From positions 7,356,419 through 7,420,418 of the forward strand of contig OX243819.1 in NCBI GenBank assembly GCA_945859605.1: 64,000 nucleotides of DNA, written 5' to 3'. Below are positions 1-11,770 of the stretch, piece after piece. Within the stretch, counting starts at the first letter, position 1. Each line of letters starts with the position of its first letter. The DNA comes from Lumbricus rubellus. Taxonomy: Eukaryota; Annelida; Clitellata; Crassiclitellata; Lumbricidae. Below the pieces are notes generated by a model. The model was not told where the DNA came from. It worked only from the letters and a program-made list of their open reading frames with translations, and did no database searches. The position numbers and the translations under genes are program-made.

Positions 1-57
1 CAGCCGCCCAGCAATGGAAGATCTCCACTTCTCTCTCTCTTGAGCTTTGTGTGTAGC

Positions 58-235
58 TTCCTGTATGGACCAACCCATCTTCCGACAGTCCTCACGTATC
101 ATGATTGTCGACCCATCTCTTCTTTGGTCTTCCCTTTTTTCTTTTTCCAAGCACATATCCGTTGACAGCTATTTTCGGGTATCGCTTCTTCTGTTCAGCA
201 TCAAATCTGTAGTTCTTGCTGGCTTGTTGTCATAG
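58..235 (-). mobile_element. LINE C-terminal remnant (GRPR.RW type)
   Basis: Read on the minus strand, 58-150 encodes R-K-K-G-R-P-K-K-R-W-V-D-N followed by a stop. This is the signature of the C-terminal tail of a common animal non-LTR retrotransposon reverse transcriptase, and intact-looking relatives lie at 7315-7638 and 42534-43343. It is truncated by the window edge and decayed. Bases 236-340 show nothing recognisable and probably hold the promoter or 5' UTR of the aminotransferase gene. Confidence 0.45.
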
Positions 236-340
236 CAACAGGATGTACTTCCAGGCAACGACCAGGGCGGTTGTTTGAGAGGCGTTTGGTTAAAAATAAT
301 ACAAGTCAATGTAATATAATACATATTATACCGAATTAAG

Positions 341-3300
341 ATGGGGTCGGATTCAGAAACGGAAAGCCCGTTTGAAAATTTACATATTGAGTATTCCGTT
401 AACGTTCTTGCTCAGATTAAAGCTTACGACAACGACGATTCTTCGGAGAAAGTTAACCTTGCCTTCTCTAGTACGTGGGATAATAATATAATGACTTCTC
501 TTTACGAGGCTTAACCTGGGACTAATATCAATTTGCGAATAAATTTGGAAAGTTTATTCTGTTCAATCAGGCGGTCTAGAGCAAATGCATGGTTTCCAAA
601 TTTTCTAAATGATCGGGTGGGTAACAGCAAAGTTATCTTGAGATGAAGATCATAGTGCTTGTCTGGATTAGATGAATGAACATGGTGTGGCAAGTCAGCA
701 CATATAAGAAGATGACGAGTTCGTGTGGACCTGGTACATTAGAAGACATCTTGAAAGTTATACGTGCCAGTAGGTTATGGGAAGCCATTGCAATTCACAA
801 CGGATGGATGGGGTGGGGGTGACATGATCACGAGGAGTTTAGGTTTTGATTATCTTTGCAGCATAATGGAGAACAGTACCAAGTGGTTGAAGAGTGGATG
901 CAGGTAGGCCATAAAGAACTGAGTTGCAGTAATCAATTCTAGAGATGATCAAGGCTTGTACTAGTGTGCGAAGAAATTTTTCATTTAGGTTTTTCTTGAC
1001 CTTCTGAGATGGAACAGACAGGATTTAGTTATGTGAACATTTGATTTTGCATTGAAAGAGAGTTATCAAGGAGAACACCAAAATCACGGACAACATCAAC
1101 CGGTTTAATGGATCAATCTGGACCCTATATAAATGAAAGGCTAGGCTAGATCTGTTAGATATTTGAATTGTGATGTTTGATATCTGTGCAGCATATCGAA
1201 CGGACCAAGGCGAGCCATGGGTTCTACCAGTGGTTAGATCAGTGGAGAAGCAGATGGCAGGCGATGTGACTCTAAACCACGAGAGTTTGCCAGAGGTTGG
1301 TCAGTTGGACTTCCGATTGGCTGGTATCCGTCTGCTGCTTGGCAAAGACAACTTTGCTGTTATACAGAATCGGGTAATAGCGTTGTTGCTTTCAAATGTA
1401 CAGCTCTATTGCTTCCATTACTGCCTACCGTCATTTATGATCATTTCATTACTTTCTAGCAGTGAAGCTATATTTTTCTGTTATTTAAAGGAAATTATTT
1501 ATGCCAGTTGATCAATTTTCACCTTTGCAAAGTACTAGACAAGGCATTAGAGTTAGTTTCTTTTATTTATTTTGAATGTATGGATGACAGCCAGAATGTG
1601 CCGATGTCTTCGTATTGCTCCAGGCATCGGTTTCTGGTTGCTATGATGCGAGGTTGTTGTGCAAGCAAAATAATTACACAATGAGCCGGTCGAAAAGTCT
1701 AGAAAGTCTAGATGAAAACACCCTATAGAGGAAATTAGTCCAAGGAAAGATGTGCAGAGTACCTTTATATCTTTGCAGCTGCAAGGTAGAGCGATTGCCA
1801 ATCTGGTTCGCTTGAGAATAGAACACAATGCTCCTCAATCACAATGCACTGTAGGGCCGTCTATAAAGTACGTCACGCTATTTTTGACCATTTTTAACCC
1901 CCCTCCCCCTGTCACAAACTGTCACGAGTCTCGGACCCCCCCCCCTAAAATACGTCACACTTTCTCGGACCCCCCCCCCCTCCTAAAGTACGTCACACTT
2001 TCGATTTAAAAAAAATTAACACCTTATTCAAATTTAATCTAAAGCACACTTCACTATTAAACTGTAAAGTTTCCACTTAAAAAGAACTATAACATTATTA
2101 AAATGACTTTAATAGTAGTAAAAAAGTAAAGTCCCATCCCGTTTCATGAGGAACACAGGGAGGCGCTCATCTCCTTTTCCATAGCCCTGAGCCAGCAATG
2201 GACGAATCCCAGGGTTCTGGACACGGGGCCAGTGTATCGCAGGATTTGCTGTTTACTTCCCAGTTTACGCCGGTACCAAATTATACTGCTTGGTGACAGA
2301 GGCACGTGTGCGTGAACAACTTGCCCAAGGTCGTTACCTGGAGTCGAACCCGCAACCTTCCGCTCTGTGAGCGGACGCGTTACCGGTCCGCCACCAGGTC
2401 GCACAATTTTCAACAGTTGTCACAGTTATTCATTGAAGCAGTGACTCAAGTAGATTGAATTTGAAAACAAAAATTGCAAAAAATAGACTAGACAATTATA
2501 TAATACACATCATTAAAAAAATAAATGTGTGACGTCACACATGGCCTGACCCCCCTCCCCTCTGTCACAAACTGTCACACTTTTTTACACCCCCCCCCCT
2601 GGAGCGTGACATACTTTATGGACGGCCCCTGTGATAAGTAAAACTTACTGTGAGGCATAATAAATGATTACAGGTAATTTTATTAGATTTTTCAGCCAAC
2701 TAACCCTGAATTGTTTCTGCTATTGTCACTTTGTAGGTGATAAAAAAACAAAAAATATTAAACAATACGGCATAATATTATAACAAAAACTTACACGTTT
2801 TTCAGCAATCTTTTGTCTGACATGTTAGCACTTTATCTTGTCAGGGATCATTCATCTACTTGTAGATCCGCTGAAAAGCCTTGTCAGTCGGAGAGAATTA
2901 TTACCCGTACATAAATTCTGTTATGGTATTATATCACATTTAGTCACCATTGACCTTTTCTACTGTTCAATCAGATGTGTGTTTTGATGTAGGTGGATGC
3001 TGTTCAGACTGTCGGCAGCTCTGGGGCTCTGAGGATAGGCCTGGAGTTCCTCAAAAAGCATCTTAAGTTCAACACCATTTACTTATCAAGTCCTGCTCAG
3101 GGTCAGTTTAATTGACTGGTCTATTGCTATCAACTCATGGCTTTCTCTTTTACCATTTATTGCCTCCAACAGTTGTTACAGGAGTTAATGCACTAAACAC
3201 TTTACACAAGTTTCAATGACAAGCTGCATTAGTTCCCAGTTGCTTTTGATATAATCTCATCATTAAAGCATTAAATGCATATTCATATACTTTTAATGTA

Positions 3301-6300
3301 AGAAAGAATTTCTTTAACACTCAAAGCAGATTTTATAGGCTCTTTAAAAAATTTGAATGATAAAAATTAGTTATGTCTAAAGTTGAGAGGTCAGCTTTCA
3401 TCATCATTAGATTTTGTTGTCAAGACTAAATTCTATTTTGTTATTTTATTTAAGGAAACGTTCGCAGCATTGCCAAAGCACTGAACTACAAGATCAGAGA
3501 TTATCAATACTGGAATCCTGAACTTTGCTGTGTTGAGTTTGCAGGAATGTTAGAAGATCTCCAGGTTCATTTTGAGATGGTCTACAGATCTAGATATTGT
3601 CAGGATGTTGGTTTTGATGTACCATGTACCACTTTGTACATTAGTAATTACAACTAGACCAACATTGCACGAGCAAAATTCTGTTTTTTTAAAATCTTTT
3701 CTAGTTAGCAAAAATAAAATTGTGTGAACTGAATTTCTTGTGATCTCGGTATCTGAAAGTGGCCCTGAGAAAGTTCTTGAAATTGACAGCATCAGTCTAT
3801 GCTATTTCGTCCACTTATCACTTCACATCTGTTCACATTATAGTTTCTGGTTCAAGACTTTCGGAACTTGTTCTGGTGTTCATTCATTGTCCACTTGGGA
3901 TGTATTTGATAGCAGCCACATTATCCATAATTTTTATGGTTCTGTCAGGTTTATTACTGTTGTTGTGTAACCTTAGCTGTAATGCTGAACAGCATGTATT
4001 ATTCTGTTGATTGCCATAATGAATTTACGTGGTGCTGACTCATTTTTTTGTCTTACCAATCAGTATCATACTTAGGAGAGAAATTGTAATGCATCTGTAT
4101 AAAAATTGTAAAGGTGACAACTTCTGAATATTTTACACATGTTAATAACATTAAAACAATATCATTCTGCTGATGCATATGTAAAGATGTCTGTCTTAAG
4201 CATGATCAAGGCATTCTACATGAATGTTATCAAACATATCATATTTTTCGATTAATTGATCTTGACCATGCTTACTGTTTTTAGGCGGCTCCAGACTTCT
4301 CAGTGATCTTTCTGAGCATGTGTGCTCATAATCCAACTGGTCAGGATCTGAGCATGGATGAATGGAAAATGCTGGCAGATGCTCTTAAGGTTTCACTGAC
4401 ATTGCATTTCGGTTGTCTAAATCATTGTAGAGTGGACCAGACCCCAGTGCTAACATTGGAACAATAAAATAATGACAATGAAATCTCAGACTTGGTCTTC
4501 ACCACCTGGTGCCGTCAGCTCTTGGAGCTCTGGCGACAGTCATGATGTATCCTCTCCAGTGTTTCCTCTCTCTTGTCGCCTCTCTTAGCGCCTCCAAGCT
4601 CATACTAGACTTCTCGTGTATTTCATCCATCCATTTCTTCCTTGGTCTTAAAGTCCAGATATCTGAGTCTCATCTCACAGTTCTTGATTTTCAGTCTCAG
4701 TCTCATCCGGGATTGCTATTTATGAACATTATAGTTTTGCCTATCAGACCAAAGAGTCTTGTCGCAAGACTTGCCAGGCACTGTCTGTAAATCACAATTA
4801 CTGAATTTAATTGTTTTGAATTCTTAAAAAGTATTTTCATTTATTCAGTTTATCAATGAATAGCTGAAATTTATTGAGTGCTATGACAAATGTATTCGTA
4901 GCTATGCAGCAATATCTACTGGAGCTTCATATTCTTTGTCATCTCATTTTTGACTTGCTTTATTTGAAGTTTACAAGAGGGAGTAGAGATGTTTACATTC
5001 TTCTATTAGAAATTTTAATGTGAAAATAATATGTTTGTTTGCAGGAAAAGAAGGTGTTTGTGTTTTTTGACTGTGACCTTCAAGGTCTGTCATCCGGGGA
5101 CCTTGACCTTGATGCTGCTCCACTCAGACTCTTTGTTAAAGAGAAGTTTGAACTGTTTGCAGTTCAGTCCTTCACGAAAAACTTCGCAATTTACAGTAAG
5201 ATTGTTTGCTGCAATTCATTAACTCAAAATATTGCTCTAACCAACTCCGGTTGTGTTTTGTTCATGGTAAATTATATTTATAATTTAAAGTTAATTAGTT
5301 TAAAAAACATGTATCCATATTCTTGGTGTGCAATATTTTAATGTTTGCTTTAATGTTTGAATTGGCAATTTGAAGTTCATTGGAGAGATTGTCTCATCTG
5401 TTAGTCTGCATCTGCGTTGTTGGTTGCAGCGTTGAAAAGAACTGCGTCACAAATACAAGATTGCTTGGAAACACTGCAACTGTTTCATGACATGAGATCT
5501 AAGTGAAGGATAAGAATCTTGAGCAATGGATTGTCTATATAACTGAATGAGAAGTACCTCATGATAATTCCTTTCCATCTCACTGCAACTGTTTCAGGGC
5601 ATGAGATCTAAGTGAAGGATAAGAATCTTGAGCAATGGATTGTCTATATAACTGAATGAGAAGTACCTCATGATAATTCCTTTCCATCTCACTGCAACTG
5701 TTTCAGGGCATGAGATCTAAGTGAAGGATAAGAATCTTGAGCAATGGATTGTCTATATAACTGAATGAGAAGTACCTCATGATAATTCCTTTCCATTTCA
5801 CTGTTGAGTTCAATCAATTCCATCTGCATCAAGTCTGGCGCTCAATGGTAAATCTCAATCTATACAATTTGAAGCCTAGGAGGTACGGACGGACGGATGG
5901 ACAGAGCGAATGGGCGAAGTGAGGGTGGGGAAGTAGGGGATTGACCGGGAACGGGGCGAATCCTAAAATTCCCTGGCTAGTAGAGGCTATAAGTTGCCAT
6001 AGAAACCGTTCATTGCATTGTCATGGAGATTATTTTGTGTCTCATTGAATACAACTTACAGCGTCTCCTATTTAGACTTATAACCAATTATAATTATCTT
6101 CTTTAGTTTCAAACTGACACAATGCTGTATGATTACGGTTCATAGTACGAACACATGATCACGAGAGTCGAATTTAACTGTTTTGACAGCCATGCAACGT
6201 GTCCATCACATCCTACTGTTCAGCTTACCAATGCTATATGCTGAAAGGAAGGCTGCGTTGACATTTGGGAGGGTAGCAAGAAGTGATTCTGGCTTAGTGT

Positions 6301-9300
6301 GCTTTTCGTGCCAGAGTGTTACTGTTAATCTAAACCCCATCCACGTTACTGCGTCAAAGCTCTATAAATGGAACAGAATAAGAAATGAATGGTAACATGT
6401 GTGTGTGTGTGTGTGTGTGATGTGTGTGTGTGTGATGTGTGTATAACTGTATATATGTGTGATGTGTATATGTGTGATGAGTGTGTGTATATGTATATGT
6501 GTGATGTGTGTGTGTGTGATATGTGTGTGATGTGTGTGTATGGCTTTGTTTGATCAGATGAACGTGCAGCTCAGTTGGTCTTTGTGGTCAATCAATCGGA
6601 AGACTTAGTGCGAATATCATCGCAGTTGTCTGCACTCGTCCGCACTCTCTGGATTGATCCACCACAGCACGGCAGTCGAGTTGTCGCCACTGTGCTCAAC
6701 AATCCAGCTCTCTCCATAGAATGGTGAGTCAATCAACAGATGAGAACAGATGATGATTGTCACGACAAAATTTTCTCTGTCATTTCACTGCAGCATTAAT
6801 TTTGGTTTCAACATAACGTGTCCGATGATGGCAACATGTTTTGATGTCATACATCACGTAAAGAGATGTTGTTAGGTAAAGTAAGATAAGACGTGTGATG
6901 TACAATTGTACATTGGCAGTCTAAACTATCTAGTCTTTCCTATTATGTAACATGTAATGGTTGTTGCCTGTTAGTGCATCTTAATGCAGGACCAGCTGCA
7001 GCCAGTGACTGTTGTCCTGTGTTCAGACAGTTGTGTACAACTGATAAAGATAATTAGCCTACAGGTAGTCTTCTTAGTGATAGACAGGATAGCCTGGAAT
7101 GAGCTGCCCCTTTTCCCCAGAGCATCTCTATGGTTCTATTTGGTCACGTTGGAGTGGGGGTCCGGCCCCTTGAAGAGGTGTTACATAAATACCTAAAATG
7201 AACGAATGCCAAATCCAGTCATCGTTTCTGAGTATCGTTGGAATTAAATAGCAGTAACAAAGCAAAACAAATCTTCTCTCTAATATGTATGTTAATTGAC
7301 TTGACTTACTTGACTTATGGCCCTGGTGAAGCTTGCGCCCGCATCAGCCGCTCCTTTATAGATAGCCTCCAATCGACCCTGTCCTGTGCTGTCCGCGTCG
7401 CCTCTCCCATGGAGACTGTTAATCCCATCGTCAGACAGTCCTCCTCCACCATATCAATCCAACGTTTCCTGGGCCTGCCTCTTCTCCTCCTCCCATGCAC
7501 ATACCCTGCTACTTTTGGGTAACTCCCGCTTTGCATTCTGATGACATGTCCGAAGTATCGCATTCTTCTGATCTGTATCCTGTCCACAATGTCTCGCTGT
7601 ATTTTCAGTCTGCTGCGTATTTTCATGTTCCTTAACACGTGTTCCTTAGTATGTTAATTACTCTAAATTATTCATTTGCTGGAGTAGTTTTATTGCATTT
7701 CTAAGCTGTTTGCAAAACAAAATGAACAAATTCAGCTGTATGTTATTGTGTAGGTCTTCTTCAGGTTCTCTGCCCCTAGGCAGGTTCGAATGCAAAATGT
7801 TGTCACTCAATCCTTCGTTGTGCCTTCTCGTTGAGTTTTGGTAGCTGCCCTCCATCATCCAGTCCAGCTTCATCTGTCTCGGTCTTCCTCTTGTTCTTTT
7901 CTGCTCCATTTTCCCCTCGATCACTATTCTTAGCAAAGAATCTCCTCTTTGTGTGTAAGTTGTGTAGATACAGATGTTAAATAATGAAATACAGTTGCTG
8001 GTAGTTGTTGGTAATTTGTTGTTTGGTAGTTTCTAAAACCTAGGAGTTTACTGGAATGAGGGTAAATTTATAATTGTGCAAATATACACTGTGTCCGGAA
8101 AAAAAGGGACCCATTTTGTAAATATGAAAATAAATAGTAAATATTAATCGATTTTCACAATTCAAAGACCATTTTATTCCTGACATATTTGTCTAACATT
8201 CGTGAAAATATAAAAGTTCTGGTCACACTAATGACGTCATAATGACGTAAGTTGCATCAAAATGCATTTAGCCTGCCATTCATGCAAGGTTTCGTTTGGT
8301 ATATTGGCTCTTGGTAAAACGGAAATCCATTTAACAGAACCAGGAGTGAAAATAAATGCAGCTTATTAAAGGGATTGTCTGCTCTATAAAAAAAGTGGTG
8401 CCTGATATCCGGGAATGTTCTGAATAATAGCCTACACATTTCAACAAAATGGTGCTTCAGCTCACAGAGTTCGTCAATATGTTGAACTGTTGACTAAGGA
8501 GACTCGGATTTCATTTCTCTTAATCTTTGGCTTCTAAACGGTCGCCCGCTTATATCCCGCTGATAATAAGATGTGGAGACTGATGGAGGAGAAGGTGTAC
8601 AGCACAAGGATAAGAGACATTGAAGAACTCCGTGAGCGAATTGTTATTGCTGGGAGGATTTTGATAAGCTGGTTATTGATGCTGCTGTTGGCTACTAGCG
8701 CAACCGTTTTGAACCTTACGTTGAGGCCAAAGGTGTACACCTTGACCACAAATTGCAGTCTGACACAATTCAGATATAAAAATAAAATTAAACTTACGTT
8801 TAATATTGATAAATTAAATCATAAAAATATTGAAATTTTGGGTGATTTTGCGCATTTATCTCTTAAATTTGACTTTTTGTGCAAATGACGTCATTATGAC
8901 GTCAATATTTGGACTGAAACTTTTATATTTTCACGAATGTTAGACAAATATGTCAGGAATAAAATGGTCTTTGAATTGTGAAAATCGATTAATATTTACT
9001 ATTTATTTTCATATTTACAAAATGGGTCCCTTTTTTTCCGGACACAGTGTACATTCCGATGTGGTTGATAATTAATTTGATGCAGGAAAGAAAATGTGCG
9101 TGTGATGGCCGAGCGACTGCAGTCAGCAAAGCAATTGCTTTATTTCAAACTGAAAGCCATTGGAACTCCGGGAAACTGGGATCACATCATTCGACAGACC
9201 GGAATGTTCTGCTACACAGGACTTGACCGTGAGTACTGCTGAAGTGTGTTTCTGAACTGGTAGATTAACATGGTAGCTCATTGCTAGTTTTACTCTCATA

Positions 9301-9858
9301 CCAGTCGAAGGTCTTTTCTGACATCAGGGTCATCTATTAATATTATGTCAGCAGGCAGTTTTGGCACCCTCCACCTCCCCCCCCCCTTTATCAGCAATTA
9401 CTGTCAAACATTCAAGGACCTGCAAATAAAATTATGTCACAGATAATGATAAAGAATTTATGTGACAAGCTGAAACGCTTGATTAATTTGAAAATGTAAA
9501 AAAATTTGCATGGTTAATACTGATACAGTGCAAGTGTCTTCGTTTCAAATACAGCCTATGCCTTGAGCTTTCTAGACATGTTTGTATTGTATCTAGATTC
9601 TGGAGTAATACTATATTGTTGATTAAGGCAATAATAAAATATAAAATGTGTTGCATATTGTTGGCTTGGTAAGATGTTAGATCTGTAGCAAACTGCTATC
9701 TTTTTGTTTCAGCATTTCAGTGCGACTTTTTGCGACAGCAATATCACATTTACCTGATGAGAAACGGTCGCATTAATGTTTGTGGAATAACGTCAACTAA
9801 TGTAGATTACATTGTTGGCGCAATTCATGATGCCGTCGAGGCAAGAAGTGCGCCTTAG
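341..9858 (+). CDS. GOT1L: Cytosolic aspartate aminotransferase-like protein, active site altered (GOT1/GOT1L1-like)
   Basis: Nine exons join in frame: 341-470, 1192-1373, 2993-3101, 3455-3564, 4285-4389, 5045-5195, 6558-6723, 9086-9228 and 9713-9858 (stop TAG). All have GT-AG borders. The product is 413 residues, the usual GOT1 length. GOT enzymes are fold-type I PLP dimers that interconvert aspartate and oxaloacetate with glutamate and 2-oxoglutarate in the cytosol. Seen in the sequence: YRTDQGEPWVLPVV (45-58), HNPTG (192-196), the PLP lysine in SFTKNF (K257), NER (R265), and the substrate arginines R291 and R385 (GRINV). Four other active-site positions differ from GOT1 (pig numbering): Gly38 is Ser, Tyr70 is Ser, Trp140 is Gln and Tyr225 is Leu, which suggests weak or changed activity. 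No transit peptide is evident. The start at 341 gives the family length; the ORF is otherwise unbroken. Confidence 0.9.
520..1155 (-). mobile_element. CR1/L2-like LINE reverse transcriptase remnant in GOT1-like intron 1
   Basis: The minus strand reads, with frame shifts, pieces typical of CR1/L2-type reverse transcriptase: VRDFGVLLDNSLSM, then LVQALIISRIDYCNSVLYG, then RDHVTP and LQWLPI. It has no intact ORF and fills most of intron 1 of the aminotransferase gene. The family is clear from the motif order; the subfamily is not. Confidence 0.7.
1853..2630. mobile_element. Non-autonomous DNA transposon, TIR GGGCCGTC(T/C)ATAAAGTA
   Basis: Long inverted ends face each other. The left end reads AGGGCCGTCTATAAAGTACG and the right end, reversed, AGGGGCCGTCCATAAAGTAT. 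Both continue into C-runs and a shared TGTCACAAACTGTCAC block. No transposase ORF is visible and the target duplication is unclear. A tRNA-like SINE piece lies inside (2327-2402). The element sits in intron 2 of the aminotransferase gene. Confidence 0.65.
2327..2402 (-). repeat. tRNA-derived SINE head or tRNA pseudogene
   Basis: On the minus strand there is an A-box-like TGGTGGCGGACCGGT and a B box GGTTCGACTCC at normal tRNA spacing. A five-base anticodon stem (TCCGC/GCGGA) closes a seven-base loop. Position 33 of the loop is C instead of T, and the acceptor ends pair poorly, so a working tRNA is unlikely. It lies inside the GGGCCGTC transposon. Confidence 0.5.
4494..4655 (-). mobile_element. 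LINE tail remnant (GRPR.RW type)
   Basis: The minus strand reads RPRKKWMDEIHEKSSMSLEA and then ATREREHWRGYIMTVARAP. This is the C-terminal tail of the same LINE kind seen at 41760-43360. It is a short fragment in intron 5 of the aminotransferase gene. Confidence 0.6.
5472..5799. repeat. Minisatellite, three copies of a 109-bp unit
   Basis: Three head-to-tail copies start at 5472, 5581 and 5690 with CACTGCAACTGTTTCA and end near 5799. Copies 2 and 3 look almost identical; copy 1 differs at a few sites (for example CATGACATGAG against CAGGGCATGAG). The array lies in intron 6 of the aminotransferase gene. Confidence 0.9.
6398..6541. repeat. Interrupted (TG)n microsatellite
   Basis: A TG-rich tract with regular GATGTG and TATATG interruptions ends 17 bases before the acceptor of exon 7 of the aminotransferase gene, so it overlaps the region where branch point and pyrimidine tract would lie. 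Confidence 0.9.
7315..7638 (-). mobile_element. LINE reverse transcriptase C-terminal fragment
   Basis: An open stretch of 107 codons contains RIRRMRYFGHVIRM followed by RRRRGRPRKRWIDMVEEDC. This matches the zinc-knuckle-free tail of GRPR.RW-type LINE polymerases. It lies in intron 7 of the aminotransferase gene and is not a host gene. Confidence 0.75.
7640..7936 (-). mobile_element. Second LINE C-terminal fragment
   Basis: The minus strand reads TRGRPRQMKLDWMMEGSY and ends in NLPRGREPEED, a known style of C-terminus for these LINEs. It lies right beside the previous fragment but in its own frame, so it is probably a separate insertion. Confidence 0.65.
8087..9049. mobile_element. Mariner/Tc1-like element with 132-bp identical inverted repeats
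   Basis: Both ends read CACTGTGTCCGG and are flanked by the dinucleotide TA (8085-8086 and 9050-9051), the target duplication of the Tc1/mariner superfamily. The inverted repeats run 8087-8218 and 8918-9049 and look identical base for base. Inside, the plus strand keeps a decayed piece of a DDE transposase: FQQNGASAHRVRQYVELL, a stop, then DNKMWRLMEEKVYSTRIRDI and ELRERI, which matches the C-terminal WPPRSPDL...LKDKVY...L..RI region of such enzymes. The rest of the transposase is missing, so the element is non-autonomous. It lies in intron 7 of the aminotransferase gene, 37 bp before exon 8. Confidence 0.9.
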
Positions 9859-10527
9859 CCCACTTGCAAATTCTAACTGTTACTCTTCAATTACGTAAAG
9901 TTCTACACTGGCAACATTCAGCAACATTCGGTAATTCTCATTATTTCGTATGTGTTGTTGAATGGAAAAGTCTGTCCAGTGTGCTGTGTGTGGTGAAACA
10001 GTAAATGGAACCTTTCTATTCTTGCTCTGCTTTGTTACTATGAATATAATATATCTTGTTCTCAGATACGAAACAGTTCTGCATTTCAAGATCTTATGTA
10101 ATTCGATAATTATAATATAATATGGTTGCAGCCTACAGGAAGAGGTTTCAGTATGATTTATTTTATTACAATTATTTGCAGCAGAACTTTAGATGATTTC
10201 TGATTTTGAAGAATGTGAAGTGAAGTGTCAGTGGTCGGCCAAAAACTTATGCCTGCTTCATACAAATTAAGGCATGTCTTCTCTAAGCCAATAGTCGCAA
10301 AAGAAACAACGTAACCTTGGTGACAAGTGCACCTAACTACAGTGTATTTAACCAAAGCTGAGAGCTTCAGAAGCTTTTCAATTTGTGTCTCATGCAGCAT
10401 TTCTCAAACAACTATTTTAAATATGGTCTGTTTTTCTGTTAAGTTATTTTCGCATGTTTATGAAACTCTTGCTTTGTTTTTAGATAGCGTTTTGTTTTGT
10501 CAGTTTCAGTGTTTTGCTTGGGGGAAA

Positions 10528-10605
10528 CATCCATTCAGAGATTTATATAGCACCTCTTTCAGAGGACTACTGTCTCTACACAGAGGTGCAAGAAAGCACT
10601 TCATC
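10528..10605 (-). repeat. CR1-like LINE 3' end
   Basis: Minus strand: GAAAGAGGTGCTATATAAAT followed by CTCTGAATGGATG. This is the 3'-terminal hairpin and tail shared by the CR1-like LINEs and SINE family 1 of this window. Confidence 0.5.
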
Positions 10606-10622
10606 TGCCTCTCCCCCACCCC

Positions 10623-10873
10623 CAGAGCTGAAAGTGAGCCGGGTCGGTCCGGGTCTGAGATCCGGCATCGATTTTCTAGACCTGCTGCTGCCGGGTCTCA
10701 GCCGGGTCGCAAAACAGGCCGCCAGGTGCCAAAAGTAAGTAAAATGGTAGGATTTTCGGTAATTTTGATCAAATGACTATAGGAAAAACGTCGTCAGAGC
10801 AATTTATGGGCCAAAGGCGTGCTCGTCCGCCAAAGTGAGACCCGGCAACTTTTCCAAACCACTTTCAGCCCTG
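10623..10873. mobile_element. hAT-like MITE, TSD CCCACCCC
   Basis: The ends are CAGAGCTGAAAGTG and, inverted, CAGGGCTGAAAGTG. A perfect 8-bp duplication CCCACCCC flanks it (10615-10622 and 10874-10881). The inside is GC-rich and has paired CCGGGTC blocks. No transposase is encoded. An 8-bp duplication plus CAG ends fits the hAT superfamily. Confidence 0.75.
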
Positions 10874-11026
10874 CCCACCCCTATTTAAAGTCGATCTACA
10901 GTTGATCAGTTCTGCAATTCTGTTACTCGGTATTATTAGTATTTGTAAATAATGGAACTTCACAAAATTATACTGCAATAACTCTGCTATACTGGCACTG
11001 TTTTCACTTTTGTCCTAAATATATCA

Positions 11027-11120
11027 GGCAAAGTATAAGGGACAGTATTTGACAGTAATTATCATATATATATGTATATATATATATATATATGATAATT
11101 ACTGTCCCTTATACTTTGCC
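11027..11120. repeat. AT-centred hairpin
   Basis: GGCAAAGTATAAGGGACAG at 11027-11045 is repeated inverted at 11102-11120, with a second inverted pair (GACAGTAATTATCATATATA) nested inside. The loop is a (TA)n run. A further (AT)n run follows at 11128-11152. Confidence 0.85.
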
Positions 11121-11639
11121 TATATATGTAGCATATATATATATATATATATACTTAAAGTAACTTGTATCAGTGAAAAACACATATTTTGGTTCAACCT
11201 TTCTTCATGTGGATTAAAAACAAAACAATGTATGGACAAAAGCCCGTTTTAAACAGACAGCTGAGGAATTGTTTTACTAAATAAATAAATAAGATTTGCT
11301 AAATTAGTCATGATTATCAAAAGCAGTAAATTCTTCATAAACAAATAACAAAGCACATTATGATGCACAAAAGACAATAGAAAGATTTTGTAAATTATAA
11401 GACAACAGACAATACAATAGTAGCCTCCAAATTTGGAGCTGAAAGAGCGCAATGATACTTACTGGACACACACTGTCAATGATGAAAACTACAATCAATC
11501 GGTTAAATCAATATGTTTGCGTTTAATAATGATTTAATTAAAGGAATACATAATATTATCTAAAGTGCTTTGCTTTTGTCGGTCCATCTTTCTCGAATAA
11601 GTTGTCTAGCAACCTCCAATACATGAAATTCTTTGTTTG

Positions 11640-11770
11640 TCTCTTTTGTCTCTTTTCAGCATGAGTTTGAAAAGCCATGCTTTTCTATATCACGCTTTGG
11701 TCTTTTCAGGTCGGGAGCGCCTCTGAGGAGTTTCTCTTCAAGCGATGCCATATAAATTTACGAATTAAAA
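11640..11770 (+). mobile_element. CR1-like LINE C-terminus and 3' end, remnant
   Basis: It ends with GTCGGGAGCGCCTCTGAGGAG and then GCGATGCCATATAAAT, the 3' end shared with other copies at 22297, 41640 and 45944. The preceding bases read weakly as a LINE C-terminus (MSLKSHAFLYHALVF). Confidence 0.5.

Noticed and set aside
2327..2402. A functional tRNA gene
   Set aside because: Loop position 33 is not T and the acceptor stem pairs poorly; it sits inside a transposon, so a SINE head or pseudogene is more likely. The same reasoning applies at 59060-59138.
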